From Coprococcus sp. (GTDB taxonomy: Bacteria; Bacillota; Clostridia; Lachnospirales; Lachnospiraceae): a stretch of 64,000 nucleotides of DNA. A program made the position numbers and the translations under genes. This document shows, in pieces, positions 43,727 through 52,134 of this stretch. The notes beneath the pieces were generated by a model. It did not search any database and was not told the DNA's origin. It worked only from the letters and a program-made list of their open reading frames with translations. Every line of letters starts with the position of its first letter. Positions within the stretch are counted from its first letter, which is position 1. Location of the stretch: contig JAAWDY010000021.1 in NCBI GenBank assembly GCA_022793995.1, forward strand, positions 47,765-111,764, written 5' to 3'.

Positions 43727-43769
43727 GGAATATAAATGTTACAAATGTAATGAATAAGGAGGAAAAAGA

Positions 43770-44573
43770 ATGAACACAACAGCAAGAATGAACCACATCA
43801 TCCAACCGGACGGAAAGACATTTATTTTGGCGATGGACCATGCAGCCAATTTTAATACACTTCCCGCACTTACGAATCCAAAGAAACTGGTAAGAGAGAT
43901 CGCAGCGGCAGGCGCAGACGCGTTCCTTTCTACCGTTGGTATGGCGGAGTTCCTTACAGAGTCATTCCTGGGAAAAGGGATCATCGTCAGAGTTGACGGC
44001 GGCGTGTCCTTCCTTGGAGATAAGTCCAAACCGATGCAGATTACCATAAACGCAGAAGATATCGCAAGAATCGGTGCAGACTCGGTGATTACCATGAGCT
44101 TCCCGGGATCCAAATTTGAAAACGATGTTTTGAGCAATCTGACAAGAGTATGTATGGACTGCCACAGATGGGGAATCCCAGTTCTTGCTGAAGCTCTTCC
44201 GAGAGGATTTGAAGGCGGGGAAGATTCTCGTACGCCGGAGAATATCACATTTGCATGTCGTCAGAGCGTAGAGCTTGGAGCAGATTATGTGAAGACAAAT
44301 TACACAGGAGACCAGGAGTCTTTCAAGACATTGGTTGAAGCTACATATAAGCCGGTGGTAATCCTTGGCGGAGCGAAGAAAGTTCCGGTTGAACAACTCC
44401 TTCAGGAGATCAAGGACGCAATGGAAGTCGGCGGAGCAGGCGTTGCAATGGGAAGAAATATTTGGGGACATGAGAATCCGGTAGGCTACACCGCAGCGAT
44501 CGCAAAACTGATCCATGAAAACTGCAGCGTTGAAGCGGCAATGAAAGAGATGAACACAACATTTGCAGTATAG
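43770..44573 (+). CDS. Class I aldolase of the DeoC/LacD/DhnA (LsrF-like) family
   Basis: A 267-residue aldolase of the DhnA/FbaB group: 'IQPDGKTFILAMDHAAN' at the start, 'GGVSFLGDKSKPMQITI', Schiff-base Lys in GADYVKTNYTGD, and 'VAMGRNIWGHENP'. Members include LsrF, archaeal fructose bisphosphate aldolase and sulfofructose-phosphate aldolase, so the substrate cannot be read from the sequence. First gene of the operon, with an AAGGAGG site. It is followed by a duplicated leader segment. Confidence 0.85.
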   Translation: MNTTARMNHIIQPDGKTFILAMDHAANFNTLPALTNPKKLVREIAAAGADAFLSTVGMAEFLTESFLGKGIIVRVDGGVSFLGDKSKPMQITINAEDIARIGADSVITMSFPGSKFENDVLSNLTRVCMDCHRWGIPVLAEALPRGFEGGEDSRTPENITFACRQSVELGADYVKTNYTGDQESFKTLVEATYKPVVILGGAKKVPVEQLLQEIKDAMEVGGAGVAMGRNIWGHENPVGYTAAIAKLIHENCSVEAAMKEMNTTFAV

Positions 44574-44575
44574 CA

Positions 44576-44678
44576 AAATTGCCTATTCGGCAATGAGAAT
44601 AAAGGAGGAATCCCTCATGCGTAGCATTTCGGGATACCTGAACTAAATTGCCTATTCGGCAATGAGAATAAAGGAGGA
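44576..44678 (+). repeat. Direct duplication of a hairpin plus ribosome site
   Basis: 34 bases at 44576-44609 recur exactly at 44645-44678. Each copy has attgcc/ggcaat as a short hairpin followed by AAGGAGGA. The first copy opens a 9-codon frame, the second opens the dehydrogenase gene. A diverged third copy of the hairpin core (ctatccggcaat) lies at 49153-49164 ahead of the aldehyde dehydrogenase. Confidence 0.75.
44617..44646 (+). CDS. Nine-codon mini-ORF between aldolase and dehydrogenase
   Basis: ATG 44617 to TAA 44644-44646 encodes MRSISGYLN, with AAGGAGGA 7 bases upstream. It is too short for a normal gene but is placed like a leader peptide or spacing cistron. It exists only because the leader segment is duplicated. 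Confidence 0.3.
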   Translation: MRSISGYLN

Positions 44679-44682
44679 AAAG

Positions 44683-45714
44683 ATGAGCACATTTAAAGTG
44701 GCATTATTGGACGATGTGAAGAAGGTTGCATTCCACGAGGCGACCAAGAGAGAGCCGGGCGACAAGCAAGTCCTGGTGAAAGTAGATTCCTGCGCGATCT
44801 GTACTCTGGAGCAGAGAGTGTACAACGGCGTTATGAAGCGTTACCCATTTGCGGGCGGCCATGAGGTTGCGGGTGTAGTGGAAGCGGCAGGCGCGAAAGT
44901 AATGGGCGTGAAGGCTGGTGATAAGGTAGCAATTCGTCTTCTGAATTCTTGCGGTGAGTGCTACTACTGCAGGAACGGACATGAGAACCTGTGTGTGAAA
45001 TCGTTCATCGCAGAGACACAGGAATGCGCGATGGGTCCGGGCGGACTCGCGGAGTATATGCTTGTAAACGCAGAGGACGTATACAAGATGGCGGACGATA
45101 TTGAATTGGCACACGCGGCGTTATCTGAACCGCTTGCATGTTGTGTACATAGCGTGTTAAATGGAAAGATCGAGCTGGGCGACGACGTGGTCGTGATTGG
45201 CGTTGGGATCATGGGAGCGCTTCATATTCAACTTGCCAAGTTAAAAGGCGCAAGAGTGATTGCATGTGAACTGGATCCAAAACGTCTGGAAATCGCGAAG
45301 AAGATGGGCGCGGATATTTTGATTAATTCCGGTGAAACCGACCCGGTTGACGAAATAAAGAAACTCACAGATGGAAGAGGAGCAGATGTTGTATTCTGTA
45401 CCGTACCGGTCTCAGCGCTGGCAAAACAGGCTGTTGATATGACAGGGAAGATCGGAAGAACGGTATTCTACACCTCATTCCATCCAGACAATCCGATCGA
45501 AATCAGCCCGAACAAGGTGCATTCTTCTGAACAGATCATTACCGGTACGGTGAATCCTCAGAAGAAGGATTTCCTGATCGCCACAAAGCTGTTATCTTCA
45601 AAGCTGATCGACGTATCAGAACTGATCTCCGACAGGGTGCCGCTTGCAGAGGTCGACAGGGCGTTTGAAGAAGCGATTCTTCCGGATACATACAGAATCG
45701 TGGTGCAGCCTTAA
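44683..45714 (+). CDS. Zinc-dependent alcohol dehydrogenase (MDR family)
   Basis: A 343-residue medium-chain dehydrogenase. Catalytic zinc ligands: Cys in SCAICTLE and His-Glu in GGHEVAG. Structural zinc: CGECYYCRNGHENLC. NAD fold: GVGIMGALHIQL with 'ACELDPKRL'. It resembles L-threonine and polyol dehydrogenases. The start at 44683 fits the second copy of the ribosome site. It probably oxidises or reduces an intermediate made by the aldolase. Confidence 0.88.
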   Translation: MSTFKVALLDDVKKVAFHEATKREPGDKQVLVKVDSCAICTLEQRVYNGVMKRYPFAGGHEVAGVVEAAGAKVMGVKAGDKVAIRLLNSCGECYYCRNGHENLCVKSFIAETQECAMGPGGLAEYMLVNAEDVYKMADDIELAHAALSEPLACCVHSVLNGKIELGDDVVVIGVGIMGALHIQLAKLKGARVIACELDPKRLEIAKKMGADILINSGETDPVDEIKKLTDGRGADVVFCTVPVSALAKQAVDMTGKIGRTVFYTSFHPDNPIEISPNKVHSSEQIITGTVNPQKKDFLIATKLLSSKLIDVSELISDRVPLAEVDRAFEEAILPDTYRIVVQP

Positions 45715-45838
45715 GAAAAATAAAATATGTAATCTGTTTAAGCAAGTTGATAAAAGGGCGGTTTTAGTGTACCATAAATCTATCAAGACAAAAGTTGTGT
45801 TCTCTATACAAAAGTCATAGAAGACGGGAGGTAGATTT

Positions 45839-46786
45839 ATGAGGAATATATCTGAAAAGACGATACAAGAATACCGGAGAGTAGCGTATTACTACTATAA
45901 AGTGGGATTGACACAGGAAGAAATAGCAAAACGGATGAGAATGTCGCGTCAACGGGTAAATCGAATCGTGAATTCCTGTGTTGATCTGGGTATTGTGAAA
46001 ATCACAGTCGAAGATTTGGATAAATGCAACTTAGAACTGGAGACAAAGCTTGAACAAAAATATAGTTTGGATGAGGTCAGAATTGTAGAAAGTATTGTCG
46101 GAGAAAGAATGATCCAAGAATTAGGAATCGCTGCTGGTAACTATTTGAAGAGTATTCTTCAGGAGGGAGATACCATCGGTGTAACAAGGGGCAGGACGAC
46201 GGCGGCTATGGTCGATTACTGGGTTCCTGCCGCCTCCTATCCAGATAATATGACGGTAACCCAGCTCATCGGCAGTGGGAAAGAGGAAGATTCCCACCTG
46301 GGGGTGGATCGGATTGTATATCGTCTTGCAGAAAGGATCGGGGCGAGAGAGTCGATTATCTATGCGCCAGTGATCGTACACAGCGCGGAGCTGAAAGAAT
46401 CGTTTGTCGAGGATCCCTATTATGTGGACGCATATAAGGTCATGAAGGATTGTTCGGTCGCTGTGGTTGGCATCGGGACAGCCCACAGCCAGTGGAAACA
46501 TATGGTTTCCCTGTACGACCGAAATGTTGTTGAGCAGACAAAGTGGGCGGAAAATGTGGTAGGCGAGGTATGCACACATTTCTTTGACAAAGATGGAGGC
46601 GCAGTCATTCCTCCATTCAGCAACCGGATTATTTCAATTAATCTTGAGGACTATAAAAAGATTCCAGTACGCATCGGCGTCGCCGGCGGGGAAGAAAAAA
46701 TAGAAGCAATCCGGGCGGCGTTAAAAGGGGGGTACGTTAACGTACTGATTTCTGATTTCCAAACGGCAGAACTATTAACTGAGTAG
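45839..46786 (+). CDS. SorC-family transcriptional regulator
   Basis: A 315-residue SorC/DeoR-like regulator: helix-turn-helix (YYKVGLTQEEIAKRMRMSRQ, 'RVNRIVN') and a sugar-binding domain (DTIGVTRGRTTAAM, 'VVGIGTAHSQW', 'RIGVAGGEEK'). SorC regulators respond to phosphorylated sugars and usually sit in the operon they control. Preceded by GGGAGG. The 124 bases before it may hold a weak promoter (TTGATA, TACCAT). Confidence 0.88.
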   Translation: MRNISEKTIQEYRRVAYYYYKVGLTQEEIAKRMRMSRQRVNRIVNSCVDLGIVKITVEDLDKCNLELETKLEQKYSLDEVRIVESIVGERMIQELGIAAGNYLKSILQEGDTIGVTRGRTTAAMVDYWVPAASYPDNMTVTQLIGSGKEEDSHLGVDRIVYRLAERIGARESIIYAPVIVHSAELKESFVEDPYYVDAYKVMKDCSVAVVGIGTAHSQWKHMVSLYDRNVVEQTKWAENVVGEVCTHFFDKDGGAVIPPFSNRIISINLEDYKKIPVRIGVAGGEEKIEAIRAALKGGYVNVLISDFQTAELLTE

Positions 46787-46879
46787 GGAAGAACAGCTCT
46801 CTATTCACACCAGGATAAGAAAGGAGAAATACCATATTAACAGCAGCCCTTTTGCAATGAATGTGGTAAGTGAGAGTCT

Positions 46880-48220
46880 ATGTCAAATAACAACAACCAG
46901 GGTGGTTCATTAGGTCTTTGGACTTGTGTGGCAATGATCGCAGGGGGAATGATCGGAAGTTCTATTTTTTCATTGTCAGGTTTAACGATTCTTAACGCAG
47001 GCCCTTCAGCCGTATTAACATGGGGCCTGGCGGCGGTTATCATGCTGTGTTACGGTTTGATCTGTGCGGAGCTTTCGACCCGTTTTCCGAAGTCAGGAGG
47101 GGTTTTCGTATTCCCGTCCAAGTCTCTTGGGAAAAGTGAAAAAGAAGGAAAGCTTTGGGGATGGATCTCAACATGGGGATATATCAACTCCAACATCGTA
47201 GCGATCGCGTTCTCAGCGATTTACGTAGGTACCTATTTAAGCGTAGGTTTCCCAATCTTTGAAGGGAAGCAGATTCCATTAGCAGTTATCTCTGTTCTGC
47301 TCATTCTGCTTCTTAACAGTATTAAGTTTGCTTTGGCAGGTAAAGTAAATAACCTTCTGGTTATCGGTCTTGCTATAGCGATGATCATTTACATTGTCCT
47401 TGCATTTACAAGCGGCGCGTGGGATAGCAATATGCTGAATCCGTTCTTCTCACAGGGGACGTCTGGAAGCACTGGTTTCCTGGCAATGGTTCCAACGGCG
47501 ATGACAGGCTACGGCTCCATTGTTGCTATGGCGTTCATGGTATCTGAAGTAAAAGACCCGAACAGAAACGTACCGAAGTCCGTCCTGATCGCTATGATCG
47601 TTGTACTTTGCCTGTATGTCGGCACCGTTTTTGCAACGGTTGGTATGGTTTCCGCAGGTTTCCTGACAGAGAACCCGGGTATGGCGTATATTCCGCTTTA
47701 TGCGGCGGCATTTACGAAACTGACGGCGTTCCCGTGGATTTCAAAGGTTATTTCCATCGCAGCGCTTCTGGCTCTTTTGACAACCATGCTTACGGTTATG
47801 TCTCTGTCGGCTAGAGCAATCCAGGCGTCCGCTGCAGACGGCATTATGCCGAAGAAGCTTGGAGAGAACAACGGCGCGGGCGTTCCGGTTTATGCTTCTA
47901 TCCTGATTACGGTTCCGTGTGTAATCATTTCCTGCTTCCCGCAGTTTACTTCTACAATCGTAAGCTTCGGCGCATTGTTCGCAGCAGTGACGATCAGTAT
48001 TAATATTATTTCTCTTCTGGTAGCCAGAAAGAAATTTGAATTGCCGGAAGGAGCGTTCAGGGCTCCGGGCGGGGCTGTCGTTCCGGTGGTTGCGCTGGCG
48101 CTCATCATTGTCTGCTACATTCCTGATATTATTTCAGGAGGATGGGTAATCTGGGCATACTCCATCGCATGGTACATTATCGGCATCATCTTCTATAAAG
48201 TGAGAACAAGCGGCAAATAA
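46880..48220 (+). CDS. APC family amino acid permease
   Basis: A 446-residue, 12-span transporter of the amino acid-polyamine-organocation family. 'IAGGMIGSSIFSLSG' is the first-helix motif, and 'MVPTAMTGYGSIVAMAFMVSEVKDPNRNVPKSV' contains the conserved helix-6/loop region (shown in part). It likely brings in the substrate of the operon, which should therefore be an amino acid or amine. Its start has only a weak GAGAG site; a strong AAAGGAG lies 50 bases upstream with no start near it. Confidence 0.88.
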   Translation: MSNNNNQGGSLGLWTCVAMIAGGMIGSSIFSLSGLTILNAGPSAVLTWGLAAVIMLCYGLICAELSTRFPKSGGVFVFPSKSLGKSEKEGKLWGWISTWGYINSNIVAIAFSAIYVGTYLSVGFPIFEGKQIPLAVISVLLILLLNSIKFALAGKVNNLLVIGLAIAMIIYIVLAFTSGAWDSNMLNPFFSQGTSGSTGFLAMVPTAMTGYGSIVAMAFMVSEVKDPNRNVPKSVLIAMIVVLCLYVGTVFATVGMVSAGFLTENPGMAYIPLYAAAFTKLTAFPWISKVISIAALLALLTTMLTVMSLSARAIQASAADGIMPKKLGENNGAGVPVYASILITVPCVIISCFPQFTSTIVSFGALFAAVTISINIISLLVARKKFELPEGAFRAPGGAVVPVVALALIIVCYIPDIISGGWVIWAYSIAWYIIGIIFYKVRTSGK

Positions 48221-48232
48221 GAGGTAGCGATT

Positions 48233-49069
48233 ATGAAAAAATATGATGAAATCGTAAATATGGAGAATACCTGTGTTGCTTATGGTTCCTTTGACGGAGT
48301 TCACAGAGGACATTTGAAAATTGTGAAAGAACTGACAGCACAGGCAAAAGAAAAAGGATTAACTTCTGTTATCATAAGCTGTCCGGCAGACGGCGATATC
48401 ATGACGACAGAAAAAGAGAAAGAGTATCTTCTGAAAGACGCAGGCGTGGACGCATTGATGACCTGTACAGAAGAGAATGCAGTTAAAGCGATCGTTGAGA
48501 AATTGGGCGCCAAAGCGCTGGTTATCGGTGAAAATCACAAAGATATCGACGCGGTAAAAGCAGAGGCGGAAAAGGCCGGCATTGAAGTTGTGGTATGCGA
48601 AGCAGAAAAAGAGGGCGGAGAAGTTATTACAGCAGAGTTGGTGAAGAAAGCGTTCGATGAATGTGACTTTGAGAAAGTAACCGCGCTCTGCGGGCATCCG
48701 TACACCTTGATCGGAGAGGTTATGCATGGCAAGGCGCTGGGAAGGACAGTGGGAATGCCTACCGCGAACCTGGGAGCTGCGGACGACAAATTGAAACCGC
48801 CGAGCGGTTCCTATGTAACAAGGCTCTGGGTCGACGGCGAGAAGTTTAAGGCCATGACGAATATTGGCAAACGTCCGTCAGTAGATGATTTTGACTATGT
48901 TACGATTGAGTCATTTATCCTGGATTTCTCCAGGGATATTTACGGAAAAGAAATTGTGCTGGAAGTACATAAATTCGTCCGTGGCGTGCAGAAATTTAAT
49001 AACCTGGAAGAAGTACAAAAACAGGTGCAGAAAGATATTCAGGCTGTCAGAGAGTTCTTAGAGGACTAG
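48233..49069 (+). CDS. RibF-like bifunctional riboflavin kinase / FAD synthetase paralogue
   Basis: A 278-residue protein of RibF shape: N-terminal nucleotidyltransferase (AYGSFDGVHRGHLKIVKEL) and C-terminal flavokinase ('GKALGRTVGMPTANLG', 'TNIGKRPSVDDFDY', 'ESFILDFSRDIYGKEI'). It is shorter in the N-terminal domain than housekeeping RibF and differs at several positions, so it is likely a second, special copy. It sits in the reductase operon with a 12-base gap after the permease. The role may be to supply FAD or FMN for this pathway. Confidence 0.8.
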   Translation: MKKYDEIVNMENTCVAYGSFDGVHRGHLKIVKELTAQAKEKGLTSVIISCPADGDIMTTEKEKEYLLKDAGVDALMTCTEENAVKAIVEKLGAKALVIGENHKDIDAVKAEAEKAGIEVVVCEAEKEGGEVITAELVKKAFDECDFEKVTALCGHPYTLIGEVMHGKALGRTVGMPTANLGAADDKLKPPSGSYVTRLWVDGEKFKAMTNIGKRPSVDDFDYVTIESFILDFSRDIYGKEIVLEVHKFVRGVQKFNNLEEVQKQVQKDIQAVREFLED

Positions 49070-49094
49070 GCAGATAACCTGACGGCGAGGAAGG

Positions 49095-49128
49095 AGTGGG
49101 GTATGAAAAGGGATTTTCATGCCCTACT
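49095..49128 (+). other. Intercistronic stem-loop before the aldehyde dehydrogenase
   Basis: 15 base pairs (49095-49109 with 49114-49128, two G-U pairs) around a four-base loop, without a T tract. It is more likely an mRNA-stabilising or processing hairpin than a terminator. A second, weaker hairpin (atcgtc/gacgat, 49148-49153 and 49167-49172) follows. Confidence 0.6.
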
Positions 49129-49208
49129 GTTATGAATAGCTGATTGAATCGTCTATCCGGCAATACGACGATCATTAAAAAGGTAGAAGAGAAAGGAGAA
49201 AAGACCAA

Positions 49209-50693
49209 ATGAATCCGTATGATTATGTAAAAAAGGACCCATATAAATTGTATATCAACGGTGAATTTATCGTGCCTGAATCAGGCGAAACATTTGATAT
49301 CATTAACCCGGTCACAAACGAGCCATTTGCGAAAGCATATAAAGCAGGTGTCAAAGAAGTAGAGATGGCGATCGACGCGGCGAGAAAGGCATTTGACGAA
49401 GGACCGTGGGGAAAGATGTCTGTGAAAGAAAGAAGTAAACTTCTTCTAAAGGCAGCGCAGGTCCTAGACAGAAGAAAAGAGGAATTCGCGTGTATCGAGA
49501 CGCTGGAATGCGGAAAGCTGTACGGCGGATGCCGCTACTTTGAGGCGGAGATGAGCGTGGATGCATTTGAATATTTTGCAGGAAAAGCGCGCTGTCTTGA
49601 AGGAAAGACAGTTCCGATCGACGATAATACGGTAAACATTGTACAGTGGTATCCCCACGGCGTGGTAGGTGAGATTCTTCCTTGGAATGGACCTTTCATG
49701 ATGGGATGCCAGAAGATCAGCGCGATCCTGGCTGCAGGTAACGCGGCGATCGTGAAACCATCCTCCTGGGCGTCGCTCAGTATGCTGCTTTTGGCGGAAG
49801 TATTTGAGGAAGCAGGATTCCCGAAAGGAGTTATCAATGTAGTGACCGGTTCCGGCGCCGTTATCGGTGACGCCCTGGTTAAGAGCCCGAAGGTTGATAT
49901 GGTTGCAATGACGGGCGGAACGGATACAGGGAAACATATCATCGAGGCGTCCAAGGATACAGTGAAAGAAATCGCGCTTGAGCTGGGCGGAAAGAGCCCG
50001 AACATCATGTTTGACGATGTGGATGTGGACGACGCTGTGAAATGGGCGAGATGGGGATTTACCCAGAATTCAGGCCAGGTATGTGTATCAGGAACAAGGC
50101 TGATCGTGCAGAGAGGCATCTATGAGGAATTGATTGAGAAGCTGAAAGAAGAATGTGTAAAACAGGTTCCAGGCGATGGATTTGACCCGAAGGTAACGCT
50201 GAATACGTTGATTCATAAAGATCATGCGAAAAATGTATGGGATTATATCCAGAAGGGAAAGGATGAAGGCGCACGGCTGGTGTGCGGCGGTGAGCCGTAT
50301 ACAGATCCTGAGCTTGCGAAAGGAAACTTTGTTCCGATCACATTGTTCGCGGATGTGACGCCGGATATGACGATCTTCCAGGAAGAGATTTTCGGACCGG
50401 TACTTTGCATCACACCATTTGATACGGAAGAGGAAGCGATCGCTATTGCAAATGCAACGGAGTACGGGCTTGCGGGTGGAGTTTTCACAAAGGATATGAA
50501 ACGTGGGCTTCGCGTGGCGCAGAAGATCCAGAGCGGACAGATTTATGTCAACTCCTACTTCAGCAAAGCGATGGTCGAATCTGCGGGCACAGGTTGGAAG
50601 CAGAGTGGACTTGGCGTTGCAGGAATCCAGAAATATATGATTTCTAAGACGATCTTTATCGACACGGAAGACGGAAGCGTACCGATGATGTAA
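49209..50693 (+). CDS. Aldehyde dehydrogenase family protein
   Basis: A 494-residue NAD(P)-dependent aldehyde dehydrogenase with the cofactor-binding 'ILPWNGPFMMG', the catalytic Glu in LELGGKSPNIMF and the catalytic Cys in NSGQVCVSGTR. The family oxidises an aldehyde to the acid, or with CoA to an acyl-CoA. It would handle an aldehyde released by the aldolase or the reductase route. AAAGGAG precedes the ATG. Confidence 0.92.
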   Translation: MNPYDYVKKDPYKLYINGEFIVPESGETFDIINPVTNEPFAKAYKAGVKEVEMAIDAARKAFDEGPWGKMSVKERSKLLLKAAQVLDRRKEEFACIETLECGKLYGGCRYFEAEMSVDAFEYFAGKARCLEGKTVPIDDNTVNIVQWYPHGVVGEILPWNGPFMMGCQKISAILAAGNAAIVKPSSWASLSMLLLAEVFEEAGFPKGVINVVTGSGAVIGDALVKSPKVDMVAMTGGTDTGKHIIEASKDTVKEIALELGGKSPNIMFDDVDVDDAVKWARWGFTQNSGQVCVSGTRLIVQRGIYEELIEKLKEECVKQVPGDGFDPKVTLNTLIHKDHAKNVWDYIQKGKDEGARLVCGGEPYTDPELAKGNFVPITLFADVTPDMTIFQEEIFGPVLCITPFDTEEEAIAIANATEYGLAGGVFTKDMKRGLRVAQKIQSGQIYVNSYFSKAMVESAGTGWKQSGLGVAGIQKYMISKTIFIDTEDGSVPMM

Positions 50694-50795
50694 ATAATGT
50701 TTATGCAATAATCAGGCGGGGTGGGAGAAAAACCTGGTTTGATCTTTCACCCCCTGCTTATTTGCGCCCCAAAAGGCGCACAGAAGGGAGAAATT

Positions 50796-52133
50796 ATGGC
50801 GAAATTAAGAGCGGTCTACTATATCAACCAGTTCTATGCCGGAATCGGCGGCGAGGAAAAGGCGGACGTAGGCTTGAGTGTGTATGAGGAAAAGAAGGGG
50901 CCGGCACAGGGCGCAGAACAGCTTTGGAACGGTGAGATGGAAGTTGTAAAGGTTCTGGTGTGCGGCGATAATTTCATCAATACGGATGTAAAATTTGAGG
51001 AAATTCTTCCGACAATCAAGGAAGAAATCCTTTCCGCGAAACCGGATGTATTCATTGCAGGACCCGCGTTTAACGCAGGGCGTTATGGAGTCGCATGCGC
51101 GAAGATGTGCGACTATGTAAGAAGAGAACTGGGAATCCCAAGCGTCACCGGAATGTGGTGGGAAAACCCGGCGGTTGGAATGTATGTAAAAGATAATTAT
51201 ATTATTTCCACAACAGAGACGGCAAGCGGTATGAGAAAGTCTCTGCCCAAAGTTGCGGCGCTTGCCCTGAAGCTGGCAAAGAAAGAGGAGATCGGCCCAG
51301 CAAGAAAAGAAGGCTATCTTCCGACCGGACACAGGTACAATGAGTACCATGAGAAAACAGGCGCGGAACGTGTTGTAGAACTTCTTTTGAATAAGCTGAA
51401 TAACCGTCCGTATAAGACAGAGATCCCGCTCCGTGGATTTGAGCAGGTACCTCCGGCAGCAAAGATCGAGGATATGGCTTCAACACCGATCGCGCTCATC
51501 ACAACAGGTGGTTTGGTTCCAGTAGGGAATCCGGACAAGATTAAACAGGCGTTTGCCGTAAGCTATGGCAAATACGACATGACAGGTCTGAATGCCTTAG
51601 AGAAGGGCGTTTATGAGTCCATCCACGGCGGGTATGATACCACGGATGCGAGCAACGACCCGCACCGTCTCGTTCCGTTAGATGTAATGCGCGATTTGGA
51701 AAATGAAGGAAAGATCGCGTCTGTATTCCAGTATTTTTACACTACCTGCGGCGTGGGAACCAATGTAGAAACCAGTAAAGAGATGGGAAGAGGAGTCGCG
51801 GAAGACTTGAAGAAGTCTGGTGTGAGGGCAGCGATCCTCACCTCCACTTGAGGTACTTGTACTCGTTGCTGTGCAACGATGGCAAAAGAACTCGACCGTG
51901 CGGGCATTCCATGCGTACATGTGACTGCATTTACGTCAATCGCTTTAAGCGTAGGTTCAAACCGTATTGTGTTCGGCGGAGACTTTACAGCGCCGAGCGG
52001 AAATCCGTCTCTTCCGATCGACCGTGAAAAAGCATACAGACGCAGAATTATAGACAAGTGTCTGGAAGTGCTTGAAATGGATGTACCAGGACCGACACTG
52101 TTTACCGTAGATGATGAGAAGGAGGGCGAGTAA
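50796..52133 (+). CDS. Selenocysteine-containing reductase component B subunit (GrdB/GrdF/GrdH family)
   Basis: A 445-residue protein if the in-frame TGA at 51849-51851 is read as selenocysteine (Sec352). The sequence before the TGA ends AAILTST and continues in the same frame as GTCTRCCATMAKELDRAGIP, giving the U-x-x-C family motif, and length matches known GrdB proteins. Component B proteins bind glycine, sarcosine or betaine through a pyruvoyl group in the partner subunit and a Sec here, then pass the carboxymethyl group to GrdA. A hairpin follows 11 bases after the TGA. GrdA, GrdC/D and thioredoxin genes are not in the window. The ATG 50796 has AGAAGGGAG upstream. Confidence 0.9.
51849..51851 (+). 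other. Selenocysteine codon (in-frame TGA)
   Basis: The TGA interrupts an otherwise continuous GrdB-family protein exactly at the position of the family's Sec residue. Without recoding the gene would look like a truncated ORF and a short second ORF starting at 51879. Confidence 0.9.
51863..51879 (+). promoter_or_regulatory. Bacterial SECIS-like hairpin
   Basis: tcgttgc (51863-51869) pairs perfectly with gcaacga (51873-51879) around a TGT loop, 11 bases after the UGA. Bacterial SECIS elements are short hairpins in this place with a GU in the apical loop, which recruit SelB. Confidence 0.7.
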
Positions 52134-52134
52134 T

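Noticed and set aside
46817..46827. Strong ribosome-binding sequence upstream of the permease
   Set aside because: No start codon within working distance in a sensible frame; possibly a relic.
50721..52133. Two separate ORFs (50721-51851 and 51879-52133) or a nonsense pseudogene
   Set aside because: The frame is continuous across the TGA and the flanking residues match GrdB-family selenoproteins, so recoding explains it better.
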